A stretch of 64,000 nucleotides of DNA from Tricholoma matsutake (GCA_026075535.2 AP026545.1:3224001-3288000); one strand, 5' to 3'. Positions 24,668 to 36,385 are shown, counted from the stretch's first letter. Numbers and translations: made by a program. The notes: generated by a model not told the origin, from the letters alone.

Positions 24668-24672
24668 GGCAA
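24668..24672 (+). repeat. Target-site duplication GGCAA, left copy
   Basis: GGCAA immediately precedes TGTAAGAG of the chromovirus 5' LTR. An identical GGCAA follows the 3' LTR at 30335-30339. Confidence 0.92.
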
Positions 24673-24895
24673 TGTAAGAGAACCATTTCTCTTACTACGA
24701 ACTTTGGCTACAACATGCTTCATTATGTGCATTACATCATCCATGCGATCACATGACTACCATGAGCACAGGATTATCACATGCAACTACATTATATACA
24801 CGAGTGGTTTGTAATAGTAGAGTAACTTTCCTTGAATCGATACCACATTCCTCACAGCTTGGTCCCTGAGTGTTGGGAGAGGATACTCCCTTCCA
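24673..24895 (+). repeat. 5' LTR of the chromovirus
   Basis: The 223-bp LTR has TG..CA ends. It opens with a hairpin (GTAAGAG aaccattt CTCTTAC) and ends GTGTTGGGAGAGGATACTCC followed by CTTCCA, again able to fold. The hairpin-type ends resemble those of the non-autonomous element at 17090. Confidence 0.92.
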
Positions 24896-25025
24896 CTTTT
24901 TTTTTGTGACGAGTGTGATTCATTCAACAATCGCGAGACCGAATCCAGGTACAGATTTCCCCCGTTATCTCCCCGCGTTATCTCCCCGTGTATCTCGTGA
25001 CTTCTTGTTCAACTCACGCCACACT

Positions 25026-26234
25026 ATGCCACGTCTACCGCCAATAGAAAACACCGAAAACCTACGTCACGAACCTCACCAAGTCCTCACATCATCGCCC
25101 CTTGTGCATATAGTCCCCTTCATGCACATATATATATTGTGTTCCCCCATCCAATCTCAAAAACCACAACTTCTTCCTCGTCACCACCACCACAACCTGT
25201 CTCAAACACCTTCCACTCGTGTCCCTCTCACCACCCGTAGTAGGGCATGTGCACAAGTTTCCCCTGCAGCCTCTAGCCCCCTCACGATGCCGCCCAGTAC
25301 TCCGACCTCCGACCAAGCACAACTCGCCTTGATAACCTCCAGTCATGAGCTCCCGCCAACCGCAATGCCCAGTCTAGTACATCCCCCATTAGCACCTGCC
25401 CCCTCTTCTTCTGTTCCTTCAGACTCTTCCTTGGAATCTTTGGACTCAGACTCCAATGCACCTTTTTCAATGGACAACCCCCCATATGCTCCCGCTGTTG
25501 TGAAAGGTGGCAAGGGCAATCATGCTCCTATTTTATCAGCTGGGCGCATCACAATTGCCGTGGTACACATTTTCAAAAACACCTGTCGACACTTTTTCCA
25601 AAACAAGAAGATACCCAAGGATGGGCGGGTCGTGGTGATCATCTACAATTTTGAATCTTCCTCGGTCCAATCCTGGGTCAACACGCACCATGATCGCCTC
25701 CTTCTCCTCACGTTCTCCGCCTTCTTGTTGGAGTTCAAGAAGAAGTTTCTGCCAGCAAATTGGCAAGATGATCTTGTCGCCACTCAGATTTCTGTCCAGA
25801 GTTCTCAGTCATTCCTCATGTGGACAGAGGCTGTGCATGAGGCCAACTCCGAGCTGGGTATTGCTGGCTCCGACTATCACATTGCAGAAGAGAAGCTTCG
25901 ATCTCACTTTGTCCCCCGTCTGTCGACTACCCTTAAAGCTTCTTATGATGCCAACAATACCCATGGCATGCTGGATGCCATTGTCAACCTCGAGGCTTGG
26001 ATCCAGCGCGTCCATCTCCTCGACGTTGAGAACATGAATAAGAGGGAAGAGTGGGTGAAGATTGCCTTGTCCACGGGCCACACGAATTCCAAGGCGACAC
26101 GTACAGGTGTGGGCGCTGTAAGCGGTATGACTACCAACACGTCGACACCTACTACTTCTTCCAGCAGCAATGCAGTGCTCTCGAACACCACCAATACGAC
26201 ACAGCCTTTCACGGCTAAACTCACACAAGCATAA
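25026..26234 (+). CDS. Chromovirus Gag
   Basis: Gag core protein, about 400 aa from the ATG at 25026; an upstream in-frame ATG at 24870 lies within the LTR and is less likely. The N-terminal third is Ser/Pro/Thr-rich. The capsid-like core (about 25540-26050) contains NWQDDLVATQIS and WVNTHHDRLLLL. The frame ends at a TAA (26232-26234) where CAA would continue directly into the zinc knuckle, so gag and pol may once have been one frame. Confidence 0.75.
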   Translation: MPRLPPIENTENLRHEPHQVLTSSPLVHIVPFMHIYILCSPIQSQKPQLLPRHHHHNLSQTPSTRVPLTTRSRACAQVSPAASSPLTMPPSTPTSDQAQLALITSSHELPPTAMPSLVHPPLAPAPSSSVPSDSSLESLDSDSNAPFSMDNPPYAPAVVKGGKGNHAPILSAGRITIAVVHIFKNTCRHFFQNKKIPKDGRVVVIIYNFESSSVQSWVNTHHDRLLLLTFSAFLLEFKKKFLPANWQDDLVATQISVQSSQSFLMWTEAVHEANSELGIAGSDYHIAEEKLRSHFVPRLSTTLKASYDANNTHGMLDAIVNLEAWIQRVHLLDVENMNKREEWVKIALSTGHTNSKATRTGVGAVSGMTTNTSTPTTSSSSNAVLSNTTNTTQPFTAKLTQA

Positions 26235-29200
26235 CACGATCTTCTCAGAGCTCACAAAGGATGTTTTCATTGCAGATTCTTTTACGCAGGTCACTTTGCA
26301 CCTGACTGCCCCCTTGGAAGTAAAGGCAGACTGACTCCCGAGGCGTGCAAGAACGTCACCTTGGCCGAGGTGCTCAAGGCCAAGGCTGCGTTTGAGGGAA
26401 TGGGCGCTACCGTGGTAGCGGCGGTGTTTGGCACTGAGAGCGACGATGACAGTTTCAAAATGTCGGAGGATGAAGCTTCAGAGTACGTGAACCAGCCTTT
26501 CTCCTTACCATCACATTTGTGGTGGGATTGTTGCATCGATGCTCCGTTAACATGCACTCCTACACTGATTCGAGCCCTTATTGACCATGGTTTCCCTCCA
26601 GTGCTGATTTCATCTGAGCTGGTAGATGTTATGGGACTCGCATGCCGCAAATTATTCAAGCCTTTTCCAGTTGCCGGTGCCTTTGTGAATGGTCAGAGAA
26701 GTGCGGACTCTAGTTTGACAGAATATTGTAGATTACACCTCCAGTCCTGAGATGCAGTATGGAAATCCAAAGTTGTGAATGCAATCATTTCCCCGATGCT
26801 CCACACAGATCTGATGTTAGGTCTGGACTTCTTGATGAAGAACAAGATCGTTGTGGATGCAGAACTGCGGATGGCAATTGCCAAGGACGCTCAGTATGAT
26901 CTCTTACATCCGGCTCTGGTTGTGCTGCCGCGACCGTTTGTTTCTGCCCAGGCGCAGCGTAAGGCGGAGGCCAAATCTATTAAATCAGGACGGATAAATG
27001 CATGCAAGAAGCGTAAAATCGTGCATGATGAGCTTCTCTGTCTTTTTGCAGAGAATCCAGAACACTTTGATCTCGACGTGCACACGACCACATCGCCTTG
27101 TGTTATTGCCGCCATTAGGAAATGGATTGAAGAACTGGTGGGGCAAGCAGTCTTGGACAAGTTGGACAGTACCTACAAGGCTCGCTTCGTGGACCGATTC
27201 CCTACGGATATCCCTCATGCTAACAATTTGCCTATGAATGTTTACCACCACATAGAAGTGACCCCTGGGGCTCCAATCTCAGTGGGCCATGCATACTCAT
27301 GCCCGAGGAAATACAGGGAGGGTTGGAAAACCCTAATCAAAGAGCACTCTAAAGCTGGACGGATACGCCCATTGTCTTCACCTTATGCCTTGCCGTCTTT
27401 CATTATCCCTAAGGCAGATGTCTCGGTGCTGCCTCGATGGGTAAATGATTACCGTAAGCTGAACAAGATCACGATCCCTGACAACTACCCGCTTCCTCAG
27501 ATTGATGATATACTGGCTGACTGTGCTAAGGGGAAGATTTGGGGTAAAATCAACATGACAAACTCTTTTTTTCAAACTCTGGTGCACCCTGACCATGTGA
27601 AATACACGGCTACCTTGACACCTTTTGGTCTATGGGAATGGGTCGTCATGCCCATGGGGTTGAGGAACTCTCTGGCGACACATCAATGACATGTAACCTT
27701 GGCGCTTTCTGAACTGATCAGGAGGATCTGTCACATATACCTAGACGACATAATAATCTGGTCGACGACTCTGGCTGAACACAAAGCTAATGTGATGGCT
27801 GTACTTGAGGCTTTAAGGAAAGCACAACTGTACTGCTCAACTAAGAAATCATCCTTGTTTACCACACGCATCAATTTCCTGGGTCACCACATCTCTGCAG
27901 AGGGGATCGAGGCCGATGGATTGAAAGTCGAATGCATGCTGAACTGGCGAGCACCAACCTCTGCTAAACAAGTATGACAATTCCTAGGACTGGTTAGGTA
28001 CATTGGAATGTTCTTGCCAGTGCTGGTGGAGCACACCACAATTCTCACCCCTTTGACCAAAAAGGAGTGCAACTTGGTGTTTCCCAAATGGACGATGGAG
28101 CATCAACATGCATTCAAATCCATCAAAGGGTTGGTGCTGGGTCGTGACTGCCTGACAACAATTGAACACCACAATCCGGGCAAGAAGAAAATTTTCATTA
28201 CCTGTGATGCGAGCAAACGACACACAGGTGCCGTACTATCCTTCGGTAAGACTTGGGAGAGCGTGAGGCCAGTGGCGTTTGAGAGCAGGCAACTCAAGGG
28301 CGTGGGAGCTTCACTACCCAGTGCATGAACAGGAGATGCTTAGCATCATGCGGGCCTTGACTAAATGGAGAGTGGACTTATTGGGCATGCACATAAATAT
28401 TTACATGGACCACAAGACAATTGAGAACTTTGATGGACAGCAGGACTTGTCTCTACGACAGGTGAGATGGATGGAGTATCTGTCACAGTATGAGTATGCT
28501 ATCACCTACATCAAGGGAGAAGATAACATGGTCGCGGACGCGCTGTCAAGACTGCCAGACTCAGAAACCATGGCAATGACTGTCAATGCAGTTTTCCAGA
28601 TTGAGTCTAACCCGAAACTGTTTGCAAGGATTCGCAAGGGGTACAAATGAGACACCTGGTGTGCTGGCATTCTGGACAACATCAAATGGCAGGTTATTGA
28701 TGTGAAGCTTAATTTCTCACTGAAAAACGGGCTGCTTTTTATTGGGAACCGACTGGTGATTCCCAAGTACAAGGATGTTCAGGAACAGTTGTTCAGACTT
28801 GCTCATGACCATCTCAGGCACTTTGGAGGAAAGAAGTTGTACGCTTCTCTTAGGGAGGAAGTTTATTGGCCAAACATATGGAAGGACCTCATCTCTGTGT
28901 ACATCCCGGGGTGTGGCCCCTGCCAGCGGAACAAGTCATCTACAGCTAAGGTACCAGGCCCTCTACACCCTCGTCCTGTCCCCGACAAGAGATTTGAGTC
29001 GGTAGCGATTGACTTTGTGGGACCATTGCCTGTGGACAACGGTTTTGACGTGATAGTGACGATGACAGATCATTTGGGAGCTGACATCCAGATTGCCCCT
29101 TGCAATACCAACATGACGGCCTACGAGTTCGCATTGGTGTTTTTTGAGCATTGTGAGAATGGGTGCCCTCTGGAGATCATCAGTGATTGTGACAAAATTT

Positions 29201-30098
29201 TCATCTCGAAGTTCTGGAAAGAATTGATGAAGATGAGTGGGGTAAAGCACAAGCTGTCAATGGCTTACCACCCCGAGACAGATGGATCATCGGAGAGGTT
29301 GAACAAAACGGTGGTACAGTGTTTGCGCTACCATGTGGAGCATAACCAGAAGGGTTGGGCGAGAGCGCTGCCCAAGGTACGTTTCGACATTATGAATACA
29401 GTCAACGCTTTGACGCAGGTGTCACCTTTTGTGCTAAAAACCGGTCGCTCACCTCAGGTCCTGCCACCTCTGATCTCAGCCAAAATCGAGGAGTCCGAAG
29501 AGGGCGATGAAGCGACGTGTGCTAGGGAGGTAATCGAGAGAGTGAATGGGGAGGTAGAGGGTGCCAGGGATTGCCTGCTGGCAGCGAAAGTCTCTCAAGC
29601 TCACCATGTGAACAAGGACCGGGCGATTGAGCCGAAATTCTCGGTGGGAGACAAAGTAATGCTCGGGACTACTCACCGTAGGAGGGAATACATGCAAAAG
29701 AAGAGCGGGCGCATTGCAAAATTCATGCCCCGTTGGGACGGACCTTATGAGATTACGGAGGCCTTCCCAGAATCTTCAACGTACAGATTGGCCTTGCCCC
29801 CTCCTTCTACACTACCTTTCACGTGTCACATCTGAAGCCCCATGTTGAAAACAATGATGAGCTGTTTGCAGGGAGGGCTATGGAAAGACCTGGCCCCATT
29901 GTGGGACCAGAGGGAACAACGGAGTTTTTCATCGAGCGTATCTTGGACGAGAGACCTCGCGGTAGGGGGAAGCAATATCTTGTGTGATGGAAAGGGTATG
30001 GACCCGAATTGGATTTGTGGCTACCTCATTCGGAGATGTTGGAGACAGAGGCCCTGGAGCGCTGGGATTTGCAAGGTTGGTGAATACAGAATTTTTTG
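26235..30098 (+). pseudogene. Chromovirus pol with chromodomain, multiply broken
   Basis: In order: a zinc knuckle (CFHC..GHFAPDC, about 26256-26310); a protease region with ALIDHG in place of the usual D-S/T-G; reverse transcriptase (INMTNSFFQTL, YLDDIIIWS, about 27100-27980); RNase H (ITCDASKRHTGAV, about 28195); integrase with an HHCC zinc finger and acidic residues in VAIDFVGPLP, IISDCDKIF and HPETDGSSERL (about 28800-29450); and a chromodomain (about 29920-30080, RILDERPRGRGKQYLV). TGA codons at 26748, 27687, 27975, 28648 and 29985 each fall where CGA fits. Frameshifts lie near 28295 and 29805. The chromodomain normally guides integration to heterochromatin. Confidence 0.9.
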
Positions 30099-30111
30099 AA
30101 ACATGAGAGAG

Positions 30112-30334
30112 TGTAAGAGAACCATTTCTCTTACTACGAACTTTGGCTACAACGTGCTTCATTACGCGCGTTACATCATCCACATGATCACATGACTACC
30201 ATGAGCACAGGATTATCACATGCAACTACATTATATACATGAGTGGTTTGTAATAGTAGAGTAACTTTCCTTGAATCGATACCACATTCCTCACAGCTTG
30301 GTCCCTGAGTGTTGGGAGAGGATACTCCCTTCCA
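30112..30334 (+). repeat. 3' LTR of the chromovirus
   Basis: This LTR is 223 bp, the same length as the 5' LTR, with eight substitutions. It is preceded by a purine-rich tract (catgagagag) suitable as the plus-strand primer site. Confidence 0.92.
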
Positions 30335-30339
30335 GGCAA
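30335..30339 (+). repeat. Target-site duplication GGCAA, right copy
   Basis: This copy is identical to 24668-24672 and defines the right boundary of the chromovirus. Confidence 0.92.
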
Positions 30340-30343
30340 ACAA

Positions 30344-30465
30344 GACACAGCATCGGCCAAGACATGGCATCGGCCAAGACATGGCATTGGCCAAGACATG
30401 GCATTGGCCAAGACACGGCATCGGCTAAGACATGGCATCGGCCAACAGGACAACATCAGCCCAAG
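30344..30465 (+). repeat. Tandem 17-bp repeat
   Basis: About six copies of CATGGCATCGGCCAAGA with C/T variation (GGCATTGGCC, GGCATCGGCT). The repeat belongs to the GGC/GCC-rich repeat theme that runs through the KDZ element. Confidence 0.8.
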
Positions 30466-30856
30466 GATGGCATCAGGCCAAGATGGCTATGCTGGTGGCA
30501 ATGAGACTGAAAAGAAGGAAATCTTACCCCCCCATGTGCCATATGTACATTGAATTCAACCTTCTTGCAATAGGCCTCCATTGCCTGGTGGGTAGCTGGA
30601 ATCATAAAATGGGGCACTAGATAGTGCTGCCCATTGTCACCTCAGATAATGACATATCCATCAGGAATATAAGTGTCGGTTTGCTGATTGCTCATGGTAT
30701 AGATAACACAGATGATAACAAGTGATACCATTTAATCAGGACATTATTTGTTTGTATATATTGTATATTGATCAACAACACATGATTGGTGATTTTCAGT
30801 GTTTCACTCTTTTTTATCTCAACATCGACCCTGCTGCTGCAGCCGACTCATCAACC
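30466..30856. other. KDZ interior spacer upstream of accessory gene 1
   Basis: No gene is seen. The stretch presumably contains the promoter of the accessory gene starting at 30857; ttttttatctc and similar pyrimidine tracts precede the ATG. Confidence 0.35.
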
Positions 30857-33252
30857 ATGAACGTTACACGCCAACAAGTGCTCAGCCAGATCAGCAAGAT
30901 CGAGCAATCCATCTGCAATGGCCTTTGGGACCCAAGTATCAAGGCTGTGATGAAGGAAAGAAAATCGGCCCTTGTGAGTGGATTGGCATGCTATCAGATC
31001 AACGATGCACTTACCAATTGTAGAAAACATTATTTGGCTGGCAAAGAGAGGTTCTCACAGAGGATGTGCAGGCCATCTTCCAGGCCGATGCCTTTTTGTG
31101 GGGATTTGTGGTAGCATGGTCAAAGTCAGACAGGACAGGGGACCAGAAGTTTATTGAAGGTCAACTGAGGGCAATGAAGACCTTCGATGAGAAAAAGGGC
31201 ATAACAGGTCCTGTGTCCACATCAGCTGGACCAACGGCAGTTGGAATGGCAATGGCAGGTGGAACAGCCATTGCAGCGGGAATGGGAATGGCAGCGGGAA
31301 TGGGAATGGCAGCGGGAATGGGAATGGCAGCGGGAAAGGGAATGGCAGCGGGAAAGGGAATGGCAGCGGGAAAGGGAATGGCAGCAGGAAAGAGAACGGC
31401 AGCAGGAAAGGGAACGGCAGCGGGAAAGAGAACGGCAGCAGGAAAGGGAATGGCAGCAGGAAAGGGAACGGCAGCAGGAAAGGGAACGGCAGCAGGAATG
31501 GGAATGGCAGCAGGAATGGGAATGGCAGCAGGAACGGCACCGGCCAAGAAAGTGGGGACGGCAGCAGCAAAGACAGGGACGGCAGCAGCAGAGAAAGGAA
31601 GAGCAGCAGTGGCAATGGCAGCAGCAATGCTGACACCAACAAGGATAGAAGCGGCACCAGCACCGGCCAAGATGTGGGCCTAACCAGAAGCATCAGGATC
31701 CAGACTTCAGCCCCAGCCCAGCGACCAATGCTGCCAGCAATCACAGTGAGACCCAGGCCACAAGAGGTGCAGAGTAGCAGGGGATCAGAGGAGGATTTTG
31801 ATGAGGAGATGGAGAGCGATGCCGGTGCCAATCCCAGGATGGAGTGGAAGCGGCACAACACAGCAAGGCTGCAAGGGCGGCATGAGGAGCACCCCAGCGA
31901 GGGAGTTTGTGAGTGCACAATGTGTCAGGCTTAGGTGTGAGTGTTGGGAGCAGGTGAATGGGAAAACAGCCTGCTACTTCTGTGGGAAAGGGAAAGTTCG
32001 GTGCGATCCAGAGGACGTGGATCGAGTGCTGAGAACCAAGAAAGCAAAAGGATCGGCAAGAAGAAAAGCAAAGAAGGCGCGATTTTCCAGTGAAGACAGT
32101 GGAGAGGAATTGTCTAGTCAGTTCACTGCAAGCCAAAAAGGAAAATCCAAAGGTTAGTTCTTCCATATCATGACACATAAAACCACTAACACATATACCC
32201 ATAGCTGTGGAAGAGGATATTGACATGGCTGATCCCAAGCCCGAGCCGACTGCCCTCCCTGCCCTGACTCCCTACCCCTCTGCCGGTGACTATGCCACGT
32301 CTAAACCAACTGGAGGAAGACATGTACAAGCATGCACAGTGGAATGAAGAGTCATTCCTAGAGTCCCGACTTCACATACAAGAACTCTGGGAGACGGTCG
32401 ACTTGCTTCAAAACAGGGTGAACGACATTGAAGGATACTTTGGGTTGCAGGCTGGTGCACAGCCCATTACATTGTACAATGGTTACATGGCTGGGCAGGT
32501 GGTTCGCCTCGAGAGGACTCCAAGCAGGAGGGCAGAGGCAGATGACAGATGCCGAGGAAGGCAATGCCGCTCCCGCTCCCACTCCTGTTCCTGTTCCCAG
32601 TCCCGGTCCTGCTCCTGCTCCTGCTCCTGCCCCTGCTCCTGCCCCTGCTCCTGCCCCTGCTCCCACTCCTGCTGCCACTCCCACTCCCGCTCCCACTCCT
32701 GCCCCAACTCCTGCCCCAACTCCTGCTCCCACTCCCATTGCTGCTCCTGATGCTGCTCCTGATGCTGCTGCTGGCGACAAAGATGAACAGATGGCAGAAC
32801 TGGTTGAGGAGGGGGAATTTGTCAAGGGTAACAATGAGCCTGAGCATGGTGAGGAGGGACTGGCTGTGCTGGAAGAGGTGGCAGGGGAAGCATCCTTGGC
32901 TGGCACCCCCCCCATCCAAATTATTCTGGCCACACCACAGGATTCTCAAGAAATGGTACAGCCCACAACATCAATGGCCCCACCACTCCCTCTCCTCTTC
33001 CCCCCAACGTTGCTCGCCGAGCCCGAGCCTGCCACCCCAGCATTGGCACTTACCCCACCGGCATCGGCAGTCGATGTAATCACCTCACCCCAGCCCTCCC
33101 CTCCCCCTGCACAGCTGCGCCAATCCCCATGCAGGCTGACCCCTGGTCCATCTGGACTATGTTCCAGAAGTACCACCGCTCAGCTGAACCCAAGGAAGAG
33201 AGCAGGAAAATCTGAGGACAGAGGGGAGACAAAGCAAGGCAGAAAGGAATAG
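30857..33252 (+). pseudogene. KDZ accessory gene 1, zinc-cluster protein, frameshifted
   Basis: The gene starts MNVTRQQVLSQISKIEQS at 30857. A clear intron (30974-31023, GTGAGT..TTGTAG) joins in frame to KTLFGWQREVLTEDVQAIF. A long Gly/Asn/Ser or Ala/Gly repeat encoded by 12- and 18-bp units follows (31240-31550); all three frames are open there. A cysteine cluster follows (CTMC, then, after a one-base shift near 31933, RCEC, CYFC and VRC). Next come an intron near 32154-32204, a helical segment (NQLEEDMYKHAQWNEE), an Ala/Pro repeat (32560-32760) and a tail ending GRKE. At least three frame changes show decay. The cluster could bind zinc and DNA, but the function is unknown. Confidence 0.6.
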
Positions 33253-33323
33253 ATGTGATTCGGCATGTACATAAAAGTTGGACTATCTTTTGTTTCACAT
33301 TACATAGTGTTTTATTTGTAAAT

Positions 33324-36278
33324 CTACATGGCAAATTTCACTTTTTTAATTCTCTGTCTCCTCCCAACAGCCTGGGTTGAAATGGCTTCCTGCTGTGCAA
33401 GGTCATCGGCTGTCCTTCGGATAGGTTGTGCTTGTGCGGAGGATGGATTTGCTGCCAATCCTGATGTTGCCATTGCCGATCGTACTTTTGCCGTTGCCGA
33501 TGTTGGTGTTTCCGTTGCCGATCCTACTGGTGCCATTGCCGATATTGGTGTTGCCATTGCCGATCCTAGTGGTGCCGTTGCTGATATTGGTGCTGCCATT
33601 GCCAATTGTACTGTTGCCATTGCCGATATTGGTGTTGCCATTGCTGATCCTAGTGGTGCCATTGCTGATATTGGTGCTGCCATTGCCGATTGTACTGTTG
33701 CCATTGCCGATATTGGTGTTGCCATTGCCGATCCTAGTGGTGCCATTGCCAATATTGGTGTTGCCATTGCCGATGCCACTGTTGCTGTTGCCGATGCCAC
33801 TGTTGCCATTGCTGATGCCACTGTTGCCACTGTTGCTGTTGCCAATGCCACTGTTGCTGTTGCCAATGCCACTGTTGCTGTTGCCAATGCCACTGTTGCT
33901 GTTGCCAATGCCACTGTTGCTGTTGCCAATGCCACTGTTGCTGTTGCCAATGCCACTGTTGCTGTTGCCAATGCCACTGTTGCTGTTGCCAATGCCACTG
34001 TTGCTGTTGCCAATGCCACTGTTGCTGTTGCCAATGCCACTGTTGCTGTTGCCAATGCCACTGTTGCTGTTGCCAATGCCACTGTTGCTGTTGCCAATGC
34101 CACTGTTGCTGTTGCCAATGCCACTGTTGCTGTTGCCAATGCCACTGTTGCTGTTGCCAATGCCACTGTTGCTGTTGCCAATGCCACTGTTGCCGTTGCC
34201 GATGCCACTAACACTGCTAAAGCCCTTGCCCTTGCAATAGGATGCTCTGTCCGATTTCCCCCTAAAAGTGGTCGAGGCTTAGGGCATTGTGAGCTCTCTT
34301 GAGGTATATCCAACAGAAATGGATCAATTGGGCATGGGGGATCATTTACAATGGCATTTCCAGCTGATCCAGGCATGATGTATCTCATGTAAATGTGTCA
34401 AGGAATGAGATATTCTGGTTCACCGTCACTAGGACCATTAATTGGCTGTGGTTGAGTGACACCAACCATGCAGAGGCTGTCCATTGTCATTTGATCCACT
34501 TGGACATATTGTGATTCAGTTGTATCAGAATTTGGGGTCTGTCCTGCAGTTGATATTCGGTGAGCTTCCTTGCGCTTGGGTTTGCCTTTGACAACTTTTC
34601 TGCCTCTTGATGCAGCAGGCAGTTTGGCAGCGGCAACAGCCTCCAGTTCGGTGCTGGGTTGAGGATCGGCATCAGCATCATCATTTCTTTGGCCCCTGCG
34701 GTTTGCAGACACCGGTTTGGCATTGGCAATGGCCCCGAGCTCGGTGCCGCTCTGAGGATTGGGATCGTCATTTCTTCAGCCCCTGTGTTTGGAAATGTGT
34801 CGGGAGGGTGAAGGGTTATTCAAATCATTTGGATAGTGTGCAGGAGCCACACTCCCGTCCATGGCTTTGATCGCTTTGAACTGGAATGTTCTTTCAGGGC
34901 CCTGCACTATTTGTCGCTGCAGAACATGGTCAAAGAAGTCTTCTATGATACTCTTGTGCATGTTCCGTGGGTCTCTGATTTTGAACCTAGCTGGCAGATA
35001 TTCCAGACTGACAAATGATGATGTCCGATCTGCAATTGCTTTGAATGGGATATGGCGACTACGACCATTGTTTGCTAGTTCTGCAGGAGATGAGTAACAG
35101 TTTGTGGAATAGAAAGTCAACATACTGTAATGCTGGCCAACATACAACATAAACCATTCTTCCAGCTCTTTTTTCTTGAATTGTGATCCTTTCCATGATG
35201 TGGGAAGGATCGGGAAGCCATTGTGAGTCATTGTTAATTGGGTTAGTGTTGCGTTATGTTGCATTGCCGACCTTGAAGCAAGGTGTGATGGGCATAAAAA
35301 CTTGATATAACTCATAAAGTTTCGCTTCAGTTCAGTTACTTGATCATGATACGTGTCCAGAAACGATTGTGCAGGGGTGGCTATCAGAGAGGCAACATTT
35401 TTGTGACTGGAGTCGGCATCAGCATCGGCATCACATTGGCAGTAAATGATTCAGGGACTCACACGTCAACAACCATCAAACCATTAGGTGCAGTATAGGC
35501 TGTAAATGTCACAGACAACACCCCCATTTCCAGCCACTGTTGTCATGCATTCTCCACCACACGTTTAAGGAGGTATTTGTCTGCTAGACTGTGAAATGTT
35601 CGTTATGTCCAGCAATGGCAATGGCAATGGCATTGGCTTCAACTTACACTCGCTTCATCTGCTCAGGATATCCTTCCTGCATCATTTTCTCCTGTTCGAC
35701 TTCAAGGATGGCTTTCTCCTCTGCATTCATGGTGTCAAAAACATGCTTGATAGCTGGCAGTCGCACTTGGAACCATCCTGGTGTACTTGTAGTGGTGTCC
35801 TCAACACCTAACAGGTTTGCGATCTGTTGGAAAACTCAGTCCCAGTACAAGCTCCAAATGACTTCCGACCGCTTTACTTTGAAGTGGTTCGATTTCCGTG
35901 AGAGGCCTTTGGTCATTCGCCAGTTGTTGGAAAGCCAGGGGGTTAGTTCCTGGCGATGTGATCAATAATACAACCTTCACATGCTTGTGAGTTTACCTTG
36001 GCACAAATGCGACTCTCCTCATCCACAGGGGCCCTGTCAATTGATGCCCAGTAGTTGAATATTGCTGGGAGGATGTCGCACTTGAGTATTTGCAATCGGC
36101 CAGCTTTCAATTCCTGCGATCAGAATGCAACTTTATAAGGCTCAATGATCTTCCGCTCTTCAACCATATATCTGCTTCCCTTCCAGTACTGTCTCAACCG
36201 TGGGTTCTCTGATGGCTTAGGGGCATTGGGGGGACTGATGTGAAGGAAAGAATCATTCTTGTCATTGACATAAAACAT
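33324..36278 (-). pseudogene. KDZ accessory gene 2, unknown function, decayed
   Basis: Minus-strand fragments form one broken gene. Near 36.0-36.28 kb: MFYVNDKNDSFLHISPPN and a helical stretch with an in-frame TGA near 36121. Near 35.65-35.85 kb: GWFQVRLPAIKHVFDTM and EEKAILEVEQEKMMQEGYP. At 34.8-35.3 kb: a segment rich in aromatic residues (GFPILPTSWKGSQFKKKELE). Near 34.4-34.7 kb: a basic stretch RGRKVVKGKPKRK. The C-terminal part (33324-34388) is mostly a seven-residue ATATVAL repeat and ends RRQRIKKVKFAM. Similar modules are familiar to me next to Agaricomycete KDZ genes, but no biochemical role is known. I saw no TET/JBP dioxygenase motif. Confidence 0.5.
33780..34205. repeat. About 17 copies of a 21-bp repeat
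   Basis: The unit GTTGCTGTTGCCAATGCCACT repeats from about 33830 to 34190. It is flanked by shorter GTTGCCGATATTGGTGTTGCC-like units from 33440. It is open in frames on both strands (324 aa on +, 354 aa on -). I assign coding sense to minus, because that frame continues into the accessory protein tail. Confidence 0.9.
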
Positions 36279-36385
36279 ATCATCAACATGAGGATCACAT
36301 GAGGATCACATGAGGATCACACGAGGTCAATAGTACAATACCCCCATCAATAATTGGGTGTCGTTGTGACTCACCCCAAATCATC

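Larger units (their letters stand above)
24673..30334 (+). mobile_element. Full-length Ty3/Gypsy chromovirus
   Basis: A complete 5.66-kb insertion has 223-bp LTRs and a perfect GGCAA target duplication. The order is gag, zinc knuckle, protease, reverse transcriptase, RNase H, integrase and C-terminal chromodomain, all on +. The reading frame is broken by one TAA, five TGA codons and at least two frameshifts, so the copy is dead as it stands. The LTRs differ at eight positions, all CpG-type transitions. No tRNA-complementary TGG site follows the 5' LTR; a T-rich run follows instead. Confidence 0.93.

Noticed and set aside
25092..26294. Minus-strand ORFs opposite the chromovirus gag
   Set aside because: They are shadows of gag; unlike the antisense gene at 51053 they show no introns or domains.
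31151..31918. 255-aa minus-strand ORF (Leu/Pro/Phe repeats)
   Set aside because: It is an antisense shadow of the GGAATGGCAGCGG repeat in accessory gene 1.
33328..34302. 324-aa plus-strand ORF
   Set aside because: It is open only because the 21-bp repeat lacks stops in this frame; the minus frame joins the accessory gene.
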